From: Platycnemis pennipes
Lineage: Eukaryota; Arthropoda; Insecta; Odonata; Platycnemididae
Direction of reading: 5' to 3'
DNA length: 64,000 nt
Assembly (NCBI GenBank): GCA_933228895.1
Contig: OW121856.1
Coordinates: forward strand, 16,695,805 to 16,759,804
Each line of letters opens with the position of its first letter. Within the stretch, counting starts at the first letter, position 1. This document shows, one piece after another, positions 33,890 to 45,194 of this stretch. Under the pieces are notes generated by a model. The model did no database searches and had not been told where the DNA came from. It saw nothing but the letters and a program-made list of their open reading frames with translations. The translations under genes were made by a program, and so were the position numbers.

Positions 33890-34399
33890 ACAGTTAGACT
33901 CAGAGGAGAATCTATTCACTACCGACTTTCACTCTTCCAGCTATGAAGGAAGACTTTCTGACCCCATCAAAATCCATTCAACGCAGTTAACTATGAAAGT
34001 GATATTTTATACACTTTGCTAAGAAAGGGGAACAAGGCAGGCAACTATTTCTAATCCATCGCAAGGAAAGGTGGACTTACATGAGAAATAATCAAAGGAA
34101 AGTAGCAAAAACCATGATAGTGAAAGGAGTGAACTGAGGGTTTTCTGAATCTCAAAGCAGTAGAAAATAACATGGACAGACACGTTCATTTGAGTGTTAA
34201 ATCGATTGATCAAAATTTTTAAAAGTAATATAATAAAATGGGCCTCGATCTTCGATCTTCATAAGGCGTGCGCTAGCGTTATCGATATTTTTTTATTAAC
34301 TTATGCCAGAGAGAAAGCAATCTCCATTCTTCATTGCTCGCACAGAACTTCGAATTGCTTATCACTTTCTCAAGGTTCACTTGGTGGTATTCCATCATA
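33890..34399. other. No gene seen
   Basis: Spacer with short uninformative frames (34019-34213, 34194-34436). The latter overlaps the inverted repeat. Confidence 0.35.
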
Positions 34400-34451
34400 C
34401 GAAGAAGAAAAGGCAAAATTTTACTTATGCCACTAGATTTATTAAAAACTC

Positions 34452-34488
34452 CACCCGAGTTTCGATGTGGTTTCACATCATCTTCAGG
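34452..34488 (-). ncRNA. Hammerhead-like module, left arm (candidate)
   Basis: CTGAAGAT, 6-bp stem, GAA, then ACTCGGGT followed by G. Both the palindrome and the cleavage-site base are damaged compared with the right arm. Confidence 0.3.
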
Positions 34489-34498
34489 TAATCATCAT

Positions 34499-34531
34499 AA
34501 GATGATGTGAAACCACATCGAAACCCGGGTC
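34499..34531 (+). ncRNA. Hammerhead-like module, right arm (candidate)
   Basis: AAGAT, stem GATGTG/CACATC, GAA, perfect palindrome ACCCGGGT, C. The CTG of the core has been lost (TCATAAGATG instead of CCTGAAGATG). Confidence 0.3.
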
Positions 34532-34588
34532 GAGTTTGTTAATAAATCTAGTGGTATAAGTAAAAGTTGGCCTTTCTTCCTGGTCATA

Positions 34589-35117
34589 TTTCTTATCACA
34601 ATCAGTGGAGCGACTTTTATAGACGTTTATTGTTAACCCTGCACTACTTTAGAGGTATGCGTTATCGATACAGATTGCGATAACGAGAAAGATGTATATG
34701 TGATTCCACACCTGGACAAAATAAAACAAAAGCAAAAATAGTAGATTTAAAGAAGTAATGGAAATTATGAGTGCTTTTCATCTATTACTCCCTGGTTTGG
34801 ATCCCGGAAGTTTATTGATTGGAATCCCAATGAAGGGCAAAGTATTCCCACTGTCCAGTTTTTGCTCTCCTGGATATTTACCCGATTTTCATTCCTTATA
34901 GTCCCGTCCTTAAATGCCTTTTTATTAATTTCCATAGAGAATCGTCCTGTTCTTCTGGCCTGAGGCGGCCTTAGTTTCAGAACAGAGTTGTAAGTAGTGA
35001 AAATCAATCGTGATTTTTGACGAAAAGACTTTTAACGTCCTTTGATAACGAAAATTCGACTGCTGTCCGTTAGGTGCTGGGTGACGTGAGTGCCATAGTA
35101 TGACAGAAGGTGGTGTA
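34589..35117. other. No gene seen
   Basis: The frame 34765-35007 (minus) shows no known domain. No other signal. Confidence 0.35.
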
Positions 35118-35565
35118 GCCAGTTACCAGTCTATTAGATGAACTAAGATGTGAATCATTATCAGACTGTTGGTTGAAATGTAATCTTAATCTCTTAATTA
35201 AATTCCAAGGCAATATTTTCACTGATGACATTTAAAAAAACTGCTGCTATCAACTTACTATGGTAGAATGGAACATGATCATAAAATTAGTGAAATTTAT
35301 TGCAAAACCGACAGCTTTTAAGTGTCTTTTGTTCCTCGTACATCGCAATATATTCAATAGCATGCGTGTACCAGTTTAACGGTAGCTAGCATAGGTAGTT
35401 GCATGTTGGTAAAAAGCTTGTGAGCTAATATTACTAACAGCATGCTTTTGCATGCTTGTTCTGCTATTTTTATCTTTTGATTAAATTATGAAGTTTCGAC
35501 AAGAATATAGCTAATAAATCCTTTTTTTTGCATGATATTTAAAGAATGCTTGGTATGAATTAAAC
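35118..35565 (+). mobile_element. L2/CR1-like LINE, 5'-truncated copy
   Basis: Starts in the ACCAGTCTATTAGATGAACT block of the RT C-terminus, continues through ACTTACTATGGTAGAATGG and TGCATGTTGG, and fades in the 3' UTR (AATAAATCC, GCATGATAT). The terminal stem-loop is missing. Heavily mutated. Confidence 0.7.
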
Positions 35566-35579
35566 TTTAAAAAATGTTT

Positions 35580-36352
35580 TGTAATGAATTTTTGGAAAAA
35601 GGATAGCTGTCCTCCTAGCACTTACAAAATAAGCAATAATGAATTAAAGATGGAATCCATTAACTATCTTGGAATAAGACTGACACATAATCTTTCCTGG
35701 GGTAAACACATTTTTACCTTGTTAGACCTCATTTGGAATATGCTGCCAGTGTATGGGATCCCTACGAAATCGGTCTAAATAATGAACTTGAACGTGTGCA
35801 GCGAAGATCGGCAAGATTTGTAAAGGGACGGTACGAATACATTATTCGCGTAACCAGTATATTAAATGAATTAAATTGGGAATCATTGTCAGATCGCTGG
35901 TTGAAATTTAGACTTAATCTCTGAAACAAATTCCAAGACCATAATTTCAGTGATGATGTTAAAAATATATTACGAACACCAACTTACTATGGTAGACTGG
36001 ACCATAATCACAAAATTAGAGAAATTGTTTGCCGAACTGACAGATTCAAAATGTCTTTCTTTCCTCGTGCAGTTAGGGATATGAAGAACGGTATATATAT
36101 CCAGTACGAGAGTTGCAATGGATAACATTGGTAGCTGCATGTTGGTATAAGGACTTGAAGCTAACCCCACTAACAGCATGTTTTTGCATGTTTGCTTTGC
36201 TATTTTTATCTTTTTTAAATAGTGAAATTTAGAACAGTATATAAATACTAATCCTTTTTTATACATGATATGTAGTGTATGTTTAGTGAGAATTCACCCT
36301 CTGCCACACACCTTTATGGTGGATTTCAGGGTATTATATACACGTAGATGTA
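35580..36352 (+). mobile_element. L2/CR1-like LINE with internally deleted RT
   Basis: The longest RT stretch of this family in the window. 35584-35718 encodes NNELKMESINYLGIRLTHN and LSWGKHIF (the YLG...LSW..H segment). It jumps directly to VRPHLEYAASVWDPYEIG and NNELERVQRRSARFVKGRY (from about 35719, in another frame to 35924), so roughly 80-100 residues are deleted between them. The R-P-x-L-E-Y-A-x-x-V-W-D-P-Y motif is characteristic of L2/CR1-type RT thumbs. The coding end and the full 3' UTR follow, ending with GTGAGAATTCACCCTCTGCC and the TATTATATACACGTAGATG tail. Confidence 0.88.
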
Positions 36353-36418
36353 TGAATTCACCCTCTACCGCACACTCTTATGGAGGCTTAGGTTATTATG
36401 TATAAATAGATGTAGCCA
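36353..36418 (+). repeat. Extra tandem copy of the LINE 3' stem-loop and tail
   Basis: Directly after the tail at 36352 the segment GAATTCACCCTCTACCGCAC ... GGAGGCTTAGG ... TTATGTA...TAGATGTAG repeats the last ~65 bases of the element. The 3' terminus is therefore present twice in tandem. Confidence 0.75.
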
Positions 36419-37590
36419 TGGTCTACTTGAGTTAGATATTCCGCGAAGGAAATTCCTTAAAGTTGATGGATCAGATGTCGGTTAGAAAGGGGCCTTTCCC
36501 TCGCTACTCGCCCGTCGGAGTCCGAAGAAGGAGATTGGGGTCGTGTCTCTTGGGCCACAGGCCCGAAGTGGTGGGCGAGGGTTGAAAAAAACGAGGCCCT
36601 ACGAAAGGAATCTGCAGCAGACGTGTCATGGGAAATCGGCGCATCAATGGACGTGGATACTGTCACACACACCAGCATCACCATATCAACCTCACGTTGG
36701 ATATTGCCTTTACTTTCACTTTCACATTTGCAGGCCATCTTCTTCTTTCCCATACTCTTTCCACAGCCTTCATAAAATTTTACTTCTTCGCACTTCTCAT
36801 ATTTACTCTCATCTCCACCCTTTGTTTCTCTTTCCTACAAAGATACCTTCACGACCCCTCATTTGTTCATACTTGTCTCAGCATCTTGGTTCTTGGTTTT
36901 TTGGAGTTTTGTGGAGCGTAGGTTTTCGCAGCGTGGAGAATTTCCAGTTGTCTCTTTCTGAAGTCGCCGCGTATGGAGATTTGTTGCTGAAGCTTTCGCG
37001 TCCATTGCAGGCCACATCATTAGGGTAAATAACTTAAGAAGAATCAGCGTCTTCGCTATTTATTGGGAAGACATGCCCCATCGAATTGAGATTACCGAGG
37101 TCATCTTTATACGAAGACTTTTTTGCTTTGGGAGCTTTCAAATTATGGAACTTTCTTGGAAATAAAAGGGTCTCCTTTAGAAAATGCCACCCTGAAGTAA
37201 GAGAAGACTGTATTCTTCATTCGGCTCCTCCTAATTTGAGCAAAAGTGTTTTGGTAGGGTCAAAAAATTATAGAAATAGAGACAATGAATCGAGATAGAG
37301 CCAGGAAAAGGGTGAAATGCATGGACCAGTCGAGATGTATCCAATAAAATATGTCTGATATCAGTGCAAAGGACTTCGAGCAAAGAGCAAAATGCCGCGG
37401 GTAGGATGGTGCGGCTTAAAGCTACTATTTGCTATTATCTCCTGAACTGAAATGCATCATATACGAAAAATATGTTGGATGCTTACAGATCTAATTAGAT
37501 ATGGTGGGACTTCTTAAAGGAAAAGTGGTGAGAAATGGCGAATAGGAGACACATGTTGTGGGAGTTTACGTTTGCCTATAAAGTTAATTC
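36419..37590. other. No gene recognised; GC-richer at 36450-36660
   Basis: Overlapping frames (36457-36753 minus; 36543-37028 plus) contain no recognised domain. TGAAGCTTTCGCG at 36978-36990 also occurs at the edge of Penelope-like element 2 (53659-53671) and may be a relic of such an end. Confidence 0.35.
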
Positions 37591-37597
37591 GGCCTTA

Positions 37598-37740
37598 GTG
37601 GAGGGGCAGCGTGGCCAGAGCGGGATGGCGGGGATTCCCGCCCGGGCCCGGGCTATGGCTCAGGCTCCGGGCCCCGGCTCCCGGGCCACGCACTAGGTTT
37701 CGGGTCCGAAGTACCTAGCGGGCCGGGCCCCGAACTTTGA
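37598..37740. other. Extremely GC-rich island
   Basis: Dense runs of GGGCCCGGGC / CCCGGG words (37640-37730) in an otherwise AT-rich region. Self-complementary CCCGGGCCCGGG blocks would fold strongly. No open frame. It could be the GC-rich terminus of a DNA transposon or a satellite scrap. Confidence 0.6.
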
Positions 37741-37999
37741 ACAGTCAGCAGACCAAACATCTCTGAGTGAAATACAATTTTCCATACTGTGCATAAATAC
37801 CTATGTATATTATTTTAAACTTTTTGGTTTTTAACGCACAATTTTTTTAGAATGGGGGAGGGGAGAGATCATAAAAACTGGTCCCCTCAGGAAGTGCAGC
37901 CCAGACAGTGAACAGTTATATAATGTAGATATAGACTATCTATAAAACGCTAAGCTCAGAGAAACCTAGAAGGATTTACATTTAGCTATTTTAGCTATC

Positions 38000-38335
38000 G
38001 GGTTGGTTTGGTGGCTAGAGTACTGGCCTCCCATCCCAAGGGCCCGCGTTCGATTCCTGCTAGTGGCGGATTTTTCAGAGGAAAACCGGTCCCCACTTGA
38101 GTGTCTAGTGGAGGGCATTTGAAGTTCAATACTCCGTCCGTCAGATGGGACGTTAAGTCGTGGTCCCCTTGGCGCCTTTCGTTAAGAGTAGGGTAATTCC
38201 GTCTCCGGGTTTCTCTTTACCCTTCCTCCGTTCCCTGAAAATTCCTACTATTACACAATTACCCACCTATCCTAAATGCGCAAATGACCTCAGCTCTTGG
38301 TCGCCTCCACTGAATAACCAAACCATCCATCATTA
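38000..38335 (+). mobile_element. tRNA-derived SINE, longest copy
   Basis: The A box TTGGTTTGGTGGCTAGAG (38003-38020) and B box GCGTTCGATTCCTGC (38046-38060) form a Pol III-type head. The body contains the conserved block GTCCGTCAGATGGGACGTTA (38136-38155) followed by GTGGTCCCCTTGGCGCC, a central motif shared by many metazoan SINEs. The 3' part is CT-rich and ends in CCATCCATCATTATT. Copies or fragments occur at 33.8, 41.3, 56.4 and 61.0 kb. An overlapping frame (38160-38384) is not meaningful. Confidence 0.85.
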
Positions 38336-39631
38336 TTTTTCTCGGGGAATTTTCTTTAGATCACAATTCGTTAGCAGGGCATAAATATCATCACGTAAAA
38401 CTTGAACAGACATTTTATTTCTCTTTTAATATTTACTTTTTTCTTCTTGGATTTTTTAAAATTCTTCGACCTTTCACTGTGAGAAGGTCATTGCATAATA
38501 CAATTTAGGTAGTAATTGTAAGTAAGTAACAATTTAATCAGTAAAATGCATGATAAAAAGCAAAAAGCGAAGTCTATGTTGATTTTTAAACAAATACTCA
38601 GCATATTCTTCTCTCCCTGCATTTCACGAGACATTTAATGTTTTCTCCAACGTATTTGTTCAAGTATAACCTTTTTCCTGAAGGACGGAACCATGGTTCG
38701 CTAATAGTAAACTATAAATTCTCTTTTCGTTAAGAAAATAACGAATCATATCTTAGTCAATATGTTGTGTAGCATACTTTTCAATTCGTACTGCTGCTGT
38801 GCAATATATTGTTCTAGTAATCCCGACTTTCTGGCCAAAATACCAATTTATACGAGCATTCCAATTTATGCTAAAATATCAATTCTCAGCTTATATCCGC
38901 TCTTTATCAACCTTTTATTGGGAAGGTGGGATATGATATGTGTACTCATTAGAAGTCCTGTCAGTTCGCGCCAAAAATAGCTTTTATGTCTGAAATTTGT
39001 TTTAGGGAAGAAAATTTGTTAGTACACTCCGCCAACTTATTTATGAACCCTTGCCATGGAAATCGCGAGGTACTGTTTAAGTCAGAGCATTAATCAGCAA
39101 TTACTATACTTAGGCAAGAGCTGGGAAACCACTGATACTAGGTAGGTTTTTTCATTTTCCAAACCAACTTTACTTGAGTCATCACAATCCCTGGTTCTCC
39201 TCCAGGAACTAGAAACCATCTAAATCACACTAAAAAATCTTTTCCTCTGTTCTAGCATATATACTCAAAGAATTCTTGCACATAACTGCGTGACGTATGT
39301 GAAAGTGATTTACTTTTTCCCTTAGGACTCCAATTCAGCTTCTTGCCGTATAAAATAAACAATGCATAAGCAAAGACAATTAGATTTTCGATCAATTGGT
39401 CGTGTGGTACCAGATTTTTAGGTTTCTGCTTCATCTGCATGAAAAATAGGAATTAGAAGTATGTCTATGTGTTTGTGTTAGCAATCATAAACACTCTAAA
39501 GGTGAACAAAAATGAGAAAATTCAAACTTCCATAGGGAAAATATTAACGAAAATTGGTTTAGCATAAACATATCTGTTCTCATAACATACAAGGGAAATG
39601 AAGTAAAGTTGAGTGGAAACCGTAAAATGGA
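38336..39631. other. No gene seen
   Basis: AT-rich. The frames at 38762-38980 and 39252-39440 carry no recognised domain. Confidence 0.4.
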
Positions 39632-39641
39632 GTCTCTATTT

Positions 39642-40113
39642 CATCATCATCAAGGGTCAGCAATCCTAGGATTGGTTTTAAGCAGCTCGCCACTCGATTC
39701 TTCTATCGGCCAACCACTTCACATGAACGTAGTTCCTCTCTTTCACGTCCTTTAAGACCTGTTCTATGTAACTCATACGAGGCCTGCCTTTTCCATTCTT
39801 CCCATTAACTTTTCCTTCGACGATTGTCTTCATCAGGCCATCGTGTCTTAAGATGAGGTGGATTAAGTTGTCCCTTCTTCTTTTTATAGTTTTCAGTGCA
39901 CTTCTCTTTTCTCCCACTCTTCTTAGGAATTCTTCATTTGTCACTCGGTCGATCCATTTTATCTTCATCATTCTTCGATAGCACCACATTTCGAATGCTT
40001 CCTCCCTTATCTTCTCCGCTGCTTTCATCGTCCATGCCTCACTGCCGTAAAAAAGCATGCTCCAGATATACGTTTTGATGAATTGCTTCCTTAATTTCAA
40101 GCTTGTATTTCCG
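39642..40113 (-). mobile_element. RTE-like LINE, 5'-truncated insertion with target duplication
   Basis: The minus-strand 3' end carries a TGATGATGATGA-type tail (39642-39651) and the CAATCCTAGGATTG palindrome (39662-39675). GTCTCTATTT occurs immediately before the tail (39632-39641) and right after the 5' break (40114-40123), fitting a 10-base target duplication. The coding part starts abruptly at the break, as expected of target-primed reverse transcription that stopped early. Confidence 0.85.
39678..40112 (-). pseudogene. RTE-like reverse transcriptase, C-terminal ~145 residues
   Basis: An uninterrupted frame reading KLRKQFIKTYIWSMLFYGSE, AWTM, FEMWCYRRMMKIKWIDRVTN, EEFLRRV, LIHLILRHDGLMKTIVEGK, GKGRPRM, and LADRRIEWRAA at the stop. 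These are the thumb/connection and C-terminal segments of arthropod endonuclease-reverse transcriptases. The catalytic RT core and endonuclease are missing through 5' truncation, so the piece is non-functional although free of stops. Confidence 0.85.
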
Positions 40114-40123
40114 GTCTCTATTT

Positions 40124-41295
40124 GTATGGCTTAAATAACCTGTCCCTTTGAGGAGAGGATTTGCGACATTTCGGAGAATTTGGTGACGAGTAAACTGCAA
40201 AAAGTACAGTTGACTTTTGAAGAGTTGTGAAATATGTTAGGATGGGTAAATATTTGTTACAAAAATGGAGTTTGGTAAAAATAGGTAAAAAGAGGATATT
40301 TTTAAAAAGGTAAACGAATGGTGAAGTAAATAGTGATCAGAATTTAAGATAGGCGTGGAGGAATGGCATGGGAAGGTAATAACAGGCAGGGACTATCCAA
40401 AAATGTTGGCAAATGTTGGCAAAGTACTTCCCTTGGCCCTTAACTTCCAACTCCCTTCCCCTCTATGAAGATGACACCTTTCCAGCGCTATCCCGTCACT
40501 CTTGCATGCGTGAAGCAAATTTAATTCCAACTAGAATCTGCGTCAGAATGCCACTGGGGATTGTGGTTAAGTGAGAAGATTGAGGAAGACAGTAAAATAA
40601 AATGAGGCTTCCTTTGCCCGTCTTGTTTCAGCGTGAAACCTTCCGCATTATCTGCCTATTCATTGTCATGGACGGCATTTTGTAAAACCAGCAGTTCCCT
40701 TGCCCCTCCGTCCTACGAATTATTTCTTGGATCTTAAAAGACCCTCGTTTTGTATTTCTTAAGGATCTAAAGAGACGTGAAATCCATTCTCATTGTCTGT
40801 TGTTTCGAGTTCACTTTATCCAAGCCACATGCCTCATATTTTAATGCAGTTCCCGTACTTTGTATTGTGATTTTTCTTTTAAATGGGTGATAGCATTCGT
40901 AAATTATTTACCGATGGTGTGATATCTTCAAATAATGTGAAGTGAGAAATAGGGCCTTGAAGATAATGAGGAAATTTGAACTGAAAGTAATTTGTTTTGA
41001 TTTAATACCAGCACGAACGATGAGATATAACCTTTAAGCGGTTTTATTTAAGCAAAGAACAAGTTTATTTTAAAGATTTTGGAAAATATGTATTCTATGA
41101 TGGAATAGCTACAATCCAGGTCTATCAAAAGTGATTAAAATGGATATTTTTCTTAAGAAATAGGGGATGCATGCAGGGATTTCAAGAGGCACTAAGGGCC
41201 GATTCAGTTTAAAAAATTAAATTAATATGAGGCTAGGGAGTTTCCTTTTTAATCAGCGAGCAGCTGAAATTCTGAAAGCATTTAACAAATTCCTG
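40124..41295. other. No gene seen
   Basis: Moderately AT-rich. No coding or repeat signal apart from a doubled GTTGGCAAAxGTTGGCAAA (40404-40424). Confidence 0.4.
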
Positions 41296-41345
41296 TTCCG
41301 GGAATCGAATTTTGGCCGGAAATGCCAGCCACTATATAATACCGG
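41296..41345 (-). mobile_element. SINE head scrap
   Basis: Minus strand: ATAGTGGCTGGCATTTCCGG then AAAATTCGATTCCCGG, an A-box remnant and B box like the SINE at 38.0 kb. The body is missing. Confidence 0.45.
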
Positions 41346-42619
41346 AGGGACAGTAAGATAAAAGTACAGAAGGAAGTTAACGAGCAAACAGGCGCATTAC
41401 GTCACCTTAAGGATTAACATAATTGAAACAATATTTCGTTCACATTTTTGTCTTTGCTTCACCGCATACCAATTGTTACCGTCTTTGAATTGCGTGAGCG
41501 AAAGGCTTTCCTTGTAATGATAAAATCTCATAGCTTCAAATGCTTTTACATCATGCTATATTAAACTCTATCCGGAAATATATTCATTGCTCCGCAAGGT
41601 ATTGTTTGAAATGAACTATTTTGCGTTATTTTCCGTACATGCAATACATATAGGTATTGTATTATTTTGGCCAGAAAAACCTTATTGTAGAAGTGTCACA
41701 AAGCACTAAAAGCTTTCATTCTTACCCAACGGAGAACGCTTTTATTTCCTTGGTAATTGTAAATTAAAAAGATATTGTTGCTTTTATTAACGAATTAAAA
41801 TCAAAAATTTAAGATTATTGAATTATTTTTTTTTTACTTTGCTGAAACATGGAGATAATTCATATTTGATTGGTCTTGAAGATGGCTTGAATGGAAATTT
41901 CCGTCTTGCATAGCTTTCCGCAAAGCCGTGTTCTCTTTATGATTAAGTATCTTTAAGAATAGGTACCTACTAAATTAGGTACCTTCAAGAATAATAAATG
42001 CAGGGAAATTAATGTATCTGTTAAGCTGATGTCAATAATATTTATGTGTATTCATTATTTAAACTACTGAAGAAGTGATCCTATATACCCCGGAAAGAGA
42101 TTATATCCAGTGGCAGAAAAACATGTGCAGTCGGATCAGGCATTCGTACGCATGTATGCCTGCGCACAGAAATGCAATTGTGACATTTTAAATGCCTATT
42201 CACAAGGATGAGAATTTTTTTTCACTCCAATTGGTTATTAAGTCCCCCGTTACAAAATGTAACTTCTTAAAATATGGCAAGAGTATGGACGAAGAGTTAA
42301 AGAGAACGGATAAAAGCACAGAAAAGTTATGGATAAATTACTTATAAATTGCATTACACATTAATCTTGAACGTTTAATCCCAACACAATTCAATGCACC
42401 AAAAATATCTTGGCCTAGTGGGCGATAAAATTTTAAAACAGGAGCTTTTCCTTATAATCCCATCACCTTTGATATGACCCACATCGCTACTTCTTCATAA
42501 ACGATTCCTCGTGTTTTGCCCTCACTGCCACTGCTTTGACGTCGAGTTATGTGTTCATAATGTGTTATTGTTCCATCAAAAGAGTATTGTGTAACGAACA
42601 TGTACGAAAAAACAGCTAC
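41346..42619. other. No gene seen
   Basis: AT-rich. Contains a local TAGGTACCT duplication (41957-41983). Nothing else. Confidence 0.4.
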
Positions 42620-43252
42620 TTTTCCCTTTTTAGACCTAATTTGGAATATGCTACCAGTGTATCCTAGTAGTGATCCCTACGAAATCGGTCAAAATAATGA
42701 ACTTTAACGTGTGCAGCGAAGATCAGCAAGATATGTTAAGGGGCGGTACGATAACTGTATTGGCGTAACCAGTCTATTAAATGAATTAAAATGGGAATCA
42801 TTGTCAGATCGCAGGTTTTAATTTAGACTTCATCTCTTAAACAAATTCTTAGACCATATTTTTAGTGATGATGTTAAAAATATTTTGCAAACCCCAACTT
42901 ACTATGGTAGACGGCCATAATAACAAAATTAGAGAAATTGATTGCCGAACTTACAGATTCAAAATATCCTTTTTCCCTCGTACAATTAGGGATATGAATA
43001 GCGGTAAATATGTCAAATACGAGTGAATCAATCCATAGCATAGTTAGTTACATTGATGTAAGGACTTGAAGGTAACCCAACCAACAGCATGTTTTTGCAT
43101 GCGTAGTTTACTATTTTTATCTTTTTAAATATTGCAGTCTAGACAGATATATTAATATTAATCCTTTTAAATGCATGATATGTAGTGCGGGTTTGTGGAG
43201 AATTCACCCCCTGCCACACAGGCAGGGCGTTATGTAGATGTAGATGTATGTG
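42620..43252 (+). mobile_element. L2/CR1-like LINE, 5'-truncated copy
   Basis: Begins at TTTTTAGACCTAATTTGG (the R-P-H/L-L-E-Y-A segment, with an 8-base insertion in the V-W-D-P-Y codons). It runs through GTGCAGCGAAGATCAGCAAG, the CTTACTATGGTAGA block and 3' UTR to GAGAATTCACCCCCTGCC and the TTATGTAGATGTAGATGTA tail. The apical part of the terminal stem-loop has been deleted (CACACAGGCAGGGCG). Confidence 0.82.
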
Positions 43253-45100
43253 CACCCACATGCCATGATCACTTTCGAAGGCAGGTTGATTAATGGATAG
43301 CGCTTAAAGAGGCCGGATCCAGAGAGGTATGACAAGTGCTTCGTTAAGTGCCGTTGCTAGGAGATACATATGTGAGCTAGCGAGTCATATTTGAGTGCAT
43401 ATATTGCCCACAAGAGACGTAAGGAATGTGGTTGGGGAGCCAAATCCCTAAAAAAAAGTAAAGGTGTATTAAGTTCCCCAGTTTTCTGTTATTGGATAAT
43501 TTTCTTTGCTCGCTTCACCAGAAAGTATGCAAAAAACTGAAATTGATTCATGTATTCTAATACTATCTTTCGCTCAGAAAATATGTCTGATCTGATGTAA
43601 AACATAGGGTGCGTAACATTCTTCTTAGACCCACGCTAGAAATATTCTTTAACTCATATCCCATTAGTAAGAAGAATAAATAAGAAATAAGGAAGAAGCT
43701 TTGAATAGTTAAACTGCGGGCGTTAAACTAGTTATACGGGCGTGTCCTGGAAGGAATGAATTATCTCATTGAGGCTTAACTCCTTCGGCAATAGATATAG
43801 CAAAAATAGATAATAGCAAAGAAAAATAACCTAACTCTGGTGAATTTTAGCTTTAATCCGAGCAGTTATATTCCAGGGGGCTTTTTGCGCATTTCGTGCA
43901 AGAGATATTTAGGGATGGAGAATGTGAAAGCCCGGTGGGGAAGTTTGAAAGAAAGAGTAAAGTTGGAGCATAAAGTCTTTAATTTGGTAAATGCGTGGGA
44001 TACACAAACTTTTCACCGACAAGGAATGTGGGAAACACGCTCGGGAGAGAAAATTTCTCGGTAAGTAAAACATATTGTGCTCTAACTTAGTGTGTAAAGT
44101 ATTTGATTTATTCCTAAATTTGAAGCATGTTATCTATTGTTTTGTACCTTGCTTTTTGTTCATATTTATCCTAGAAATTAATAATGAATTGTTATATGTA
44201 CTTCTTGTTCTTAAAAATTCCTATTTTCTGGCACCTCTTTCAGGTACATAGTATCTCTAGGATGGATTTAGGTGGAGATTGGCGTTAGATCCAATAGTTT
44301 GTACATATTCTAGCTCTTGATAATGAATCTGATATTTTCTGTCTCTTTGCGTGAGTCTTTTATATTCTTGGTAAACATATGTTTCCAACATTTCACTTTC
44401 CTTGTAAAACTTGAAGAAGAGGCCGTTATTTGCGGCGGGTAAACATTCACTGATGCAAAAGCCAGAGGTTATGAAGACAGTCAAGCAGGAGATAGAGGCG
44501 TGGAGATACTTTTGGGATTTGTACATCTACATCCACGCGATACTCTTGCAACGTTTCCCGAAAGAGAAATAGATTCACGAGAAACGCTTGTCCAGGGCAC
44601 GAAAAATCTTTCCAAACACGGGTGAGCAAGATGAGGTCAAATATAGAACAAAAAACAAAAGTATGAGAATCTAACTAATCAAACATTGTATTGCAACAGC
44701 AAAAGACAAAGCAAGTACAAACAACAAAATTGAAATACTCTTCCCAATTCAGGGAAACCCTAATAACTTTCACCAACAATCCATGGCCCTAAGGAGACTC
44801 GAGAATCACGAAGTCTCCGACGACGTAGCCAAGAAGTGAACTCGTTGCCATCTCGACTCAAACAGAGGGCGTGAGAGGGCAGGCATTCTCTGGCATACGG
44901 AGGGGGTATTTTCGGCAAGGACAAAGTGGAATGGGGTTTAACGTGGAAATCGTCGGTAGGTACAATTTGAGGGGAGGGAAAGTGGTAAGAGTGAAAAGGG
45001 CGAGGTGGAAGTTTATCATTGGAGCATCAGGAACCCTTTTTTGACTCCGGCGAAACAACACCAACATAACGTTTGGCTAAGGCCTAACTTCTTGTCTTCC
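43253..45100. other. No gene recognised; LINE tail scrap at 44522-44545
   Basis: Overlapping short frames only (43840-44064, 44257-44526). ACATCTACATCCACGCGATA (44524-44543) resembles the antisense tail of the L2-like LINE but is not followed by the stem-loop. Confidence 0.35.
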
Positions 45101-45116
45101 TCCGCACTCTGGGTGC

Positions 45117-45194
45117 TATATAAGTGAGAGCGGATGTGGTGAGGGAAAGGAGCGGCTGAAAGGAGCTGCTGAAATGAGCTGCTGAAACGAGCGG
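45117..45194 (+). promoter_or_regulatory. TATA-like element followed by 13-mer repeats (weak)
   Basis: TATATAAG (45117-45124) is followed by 3.4 units of a 13-base repeat GAGCxGCTGAAAx (45150-45194) and GC-richer sequence. A core promoter is possible, but no downstream gene was recognised and chance is likely. Confidence 0.2.

Larger units (their letters stand above)
34400..34588. repeat. Inverted repeat (~90-bp arms) carrying two hammerhead-like modules
   Basis: Arms 34400-34488 and 34499-34588 are complementary with scattered differences: GCCACTAGATTTATTAAxA, CGATGTGGTTTCACATCATC and AAAATTTTAC-type words are matched. The two modules face away from each other across a 10-base centre. The sense form reads CTGAAGAT, stem GATGTG/CACATC with loop AAAC, GAA, then ACCCGGGT and C in the right arm. 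The left arm has ACTCGGGT and G. No coding sequence lies between the arms. Confidence 0.85.

Noticed and set aside
36543..37028. 161-codon plus-strand frame
   Set aside because: Low-complexity S/F/H-rich translation, overlapped by other frames, no start context or domain that would support a gene.
38003..38075. Functional tRNA gene
   Set aside because: Same reason: promoter boxes without a complete cloverleaf, continuous with a SINE body.
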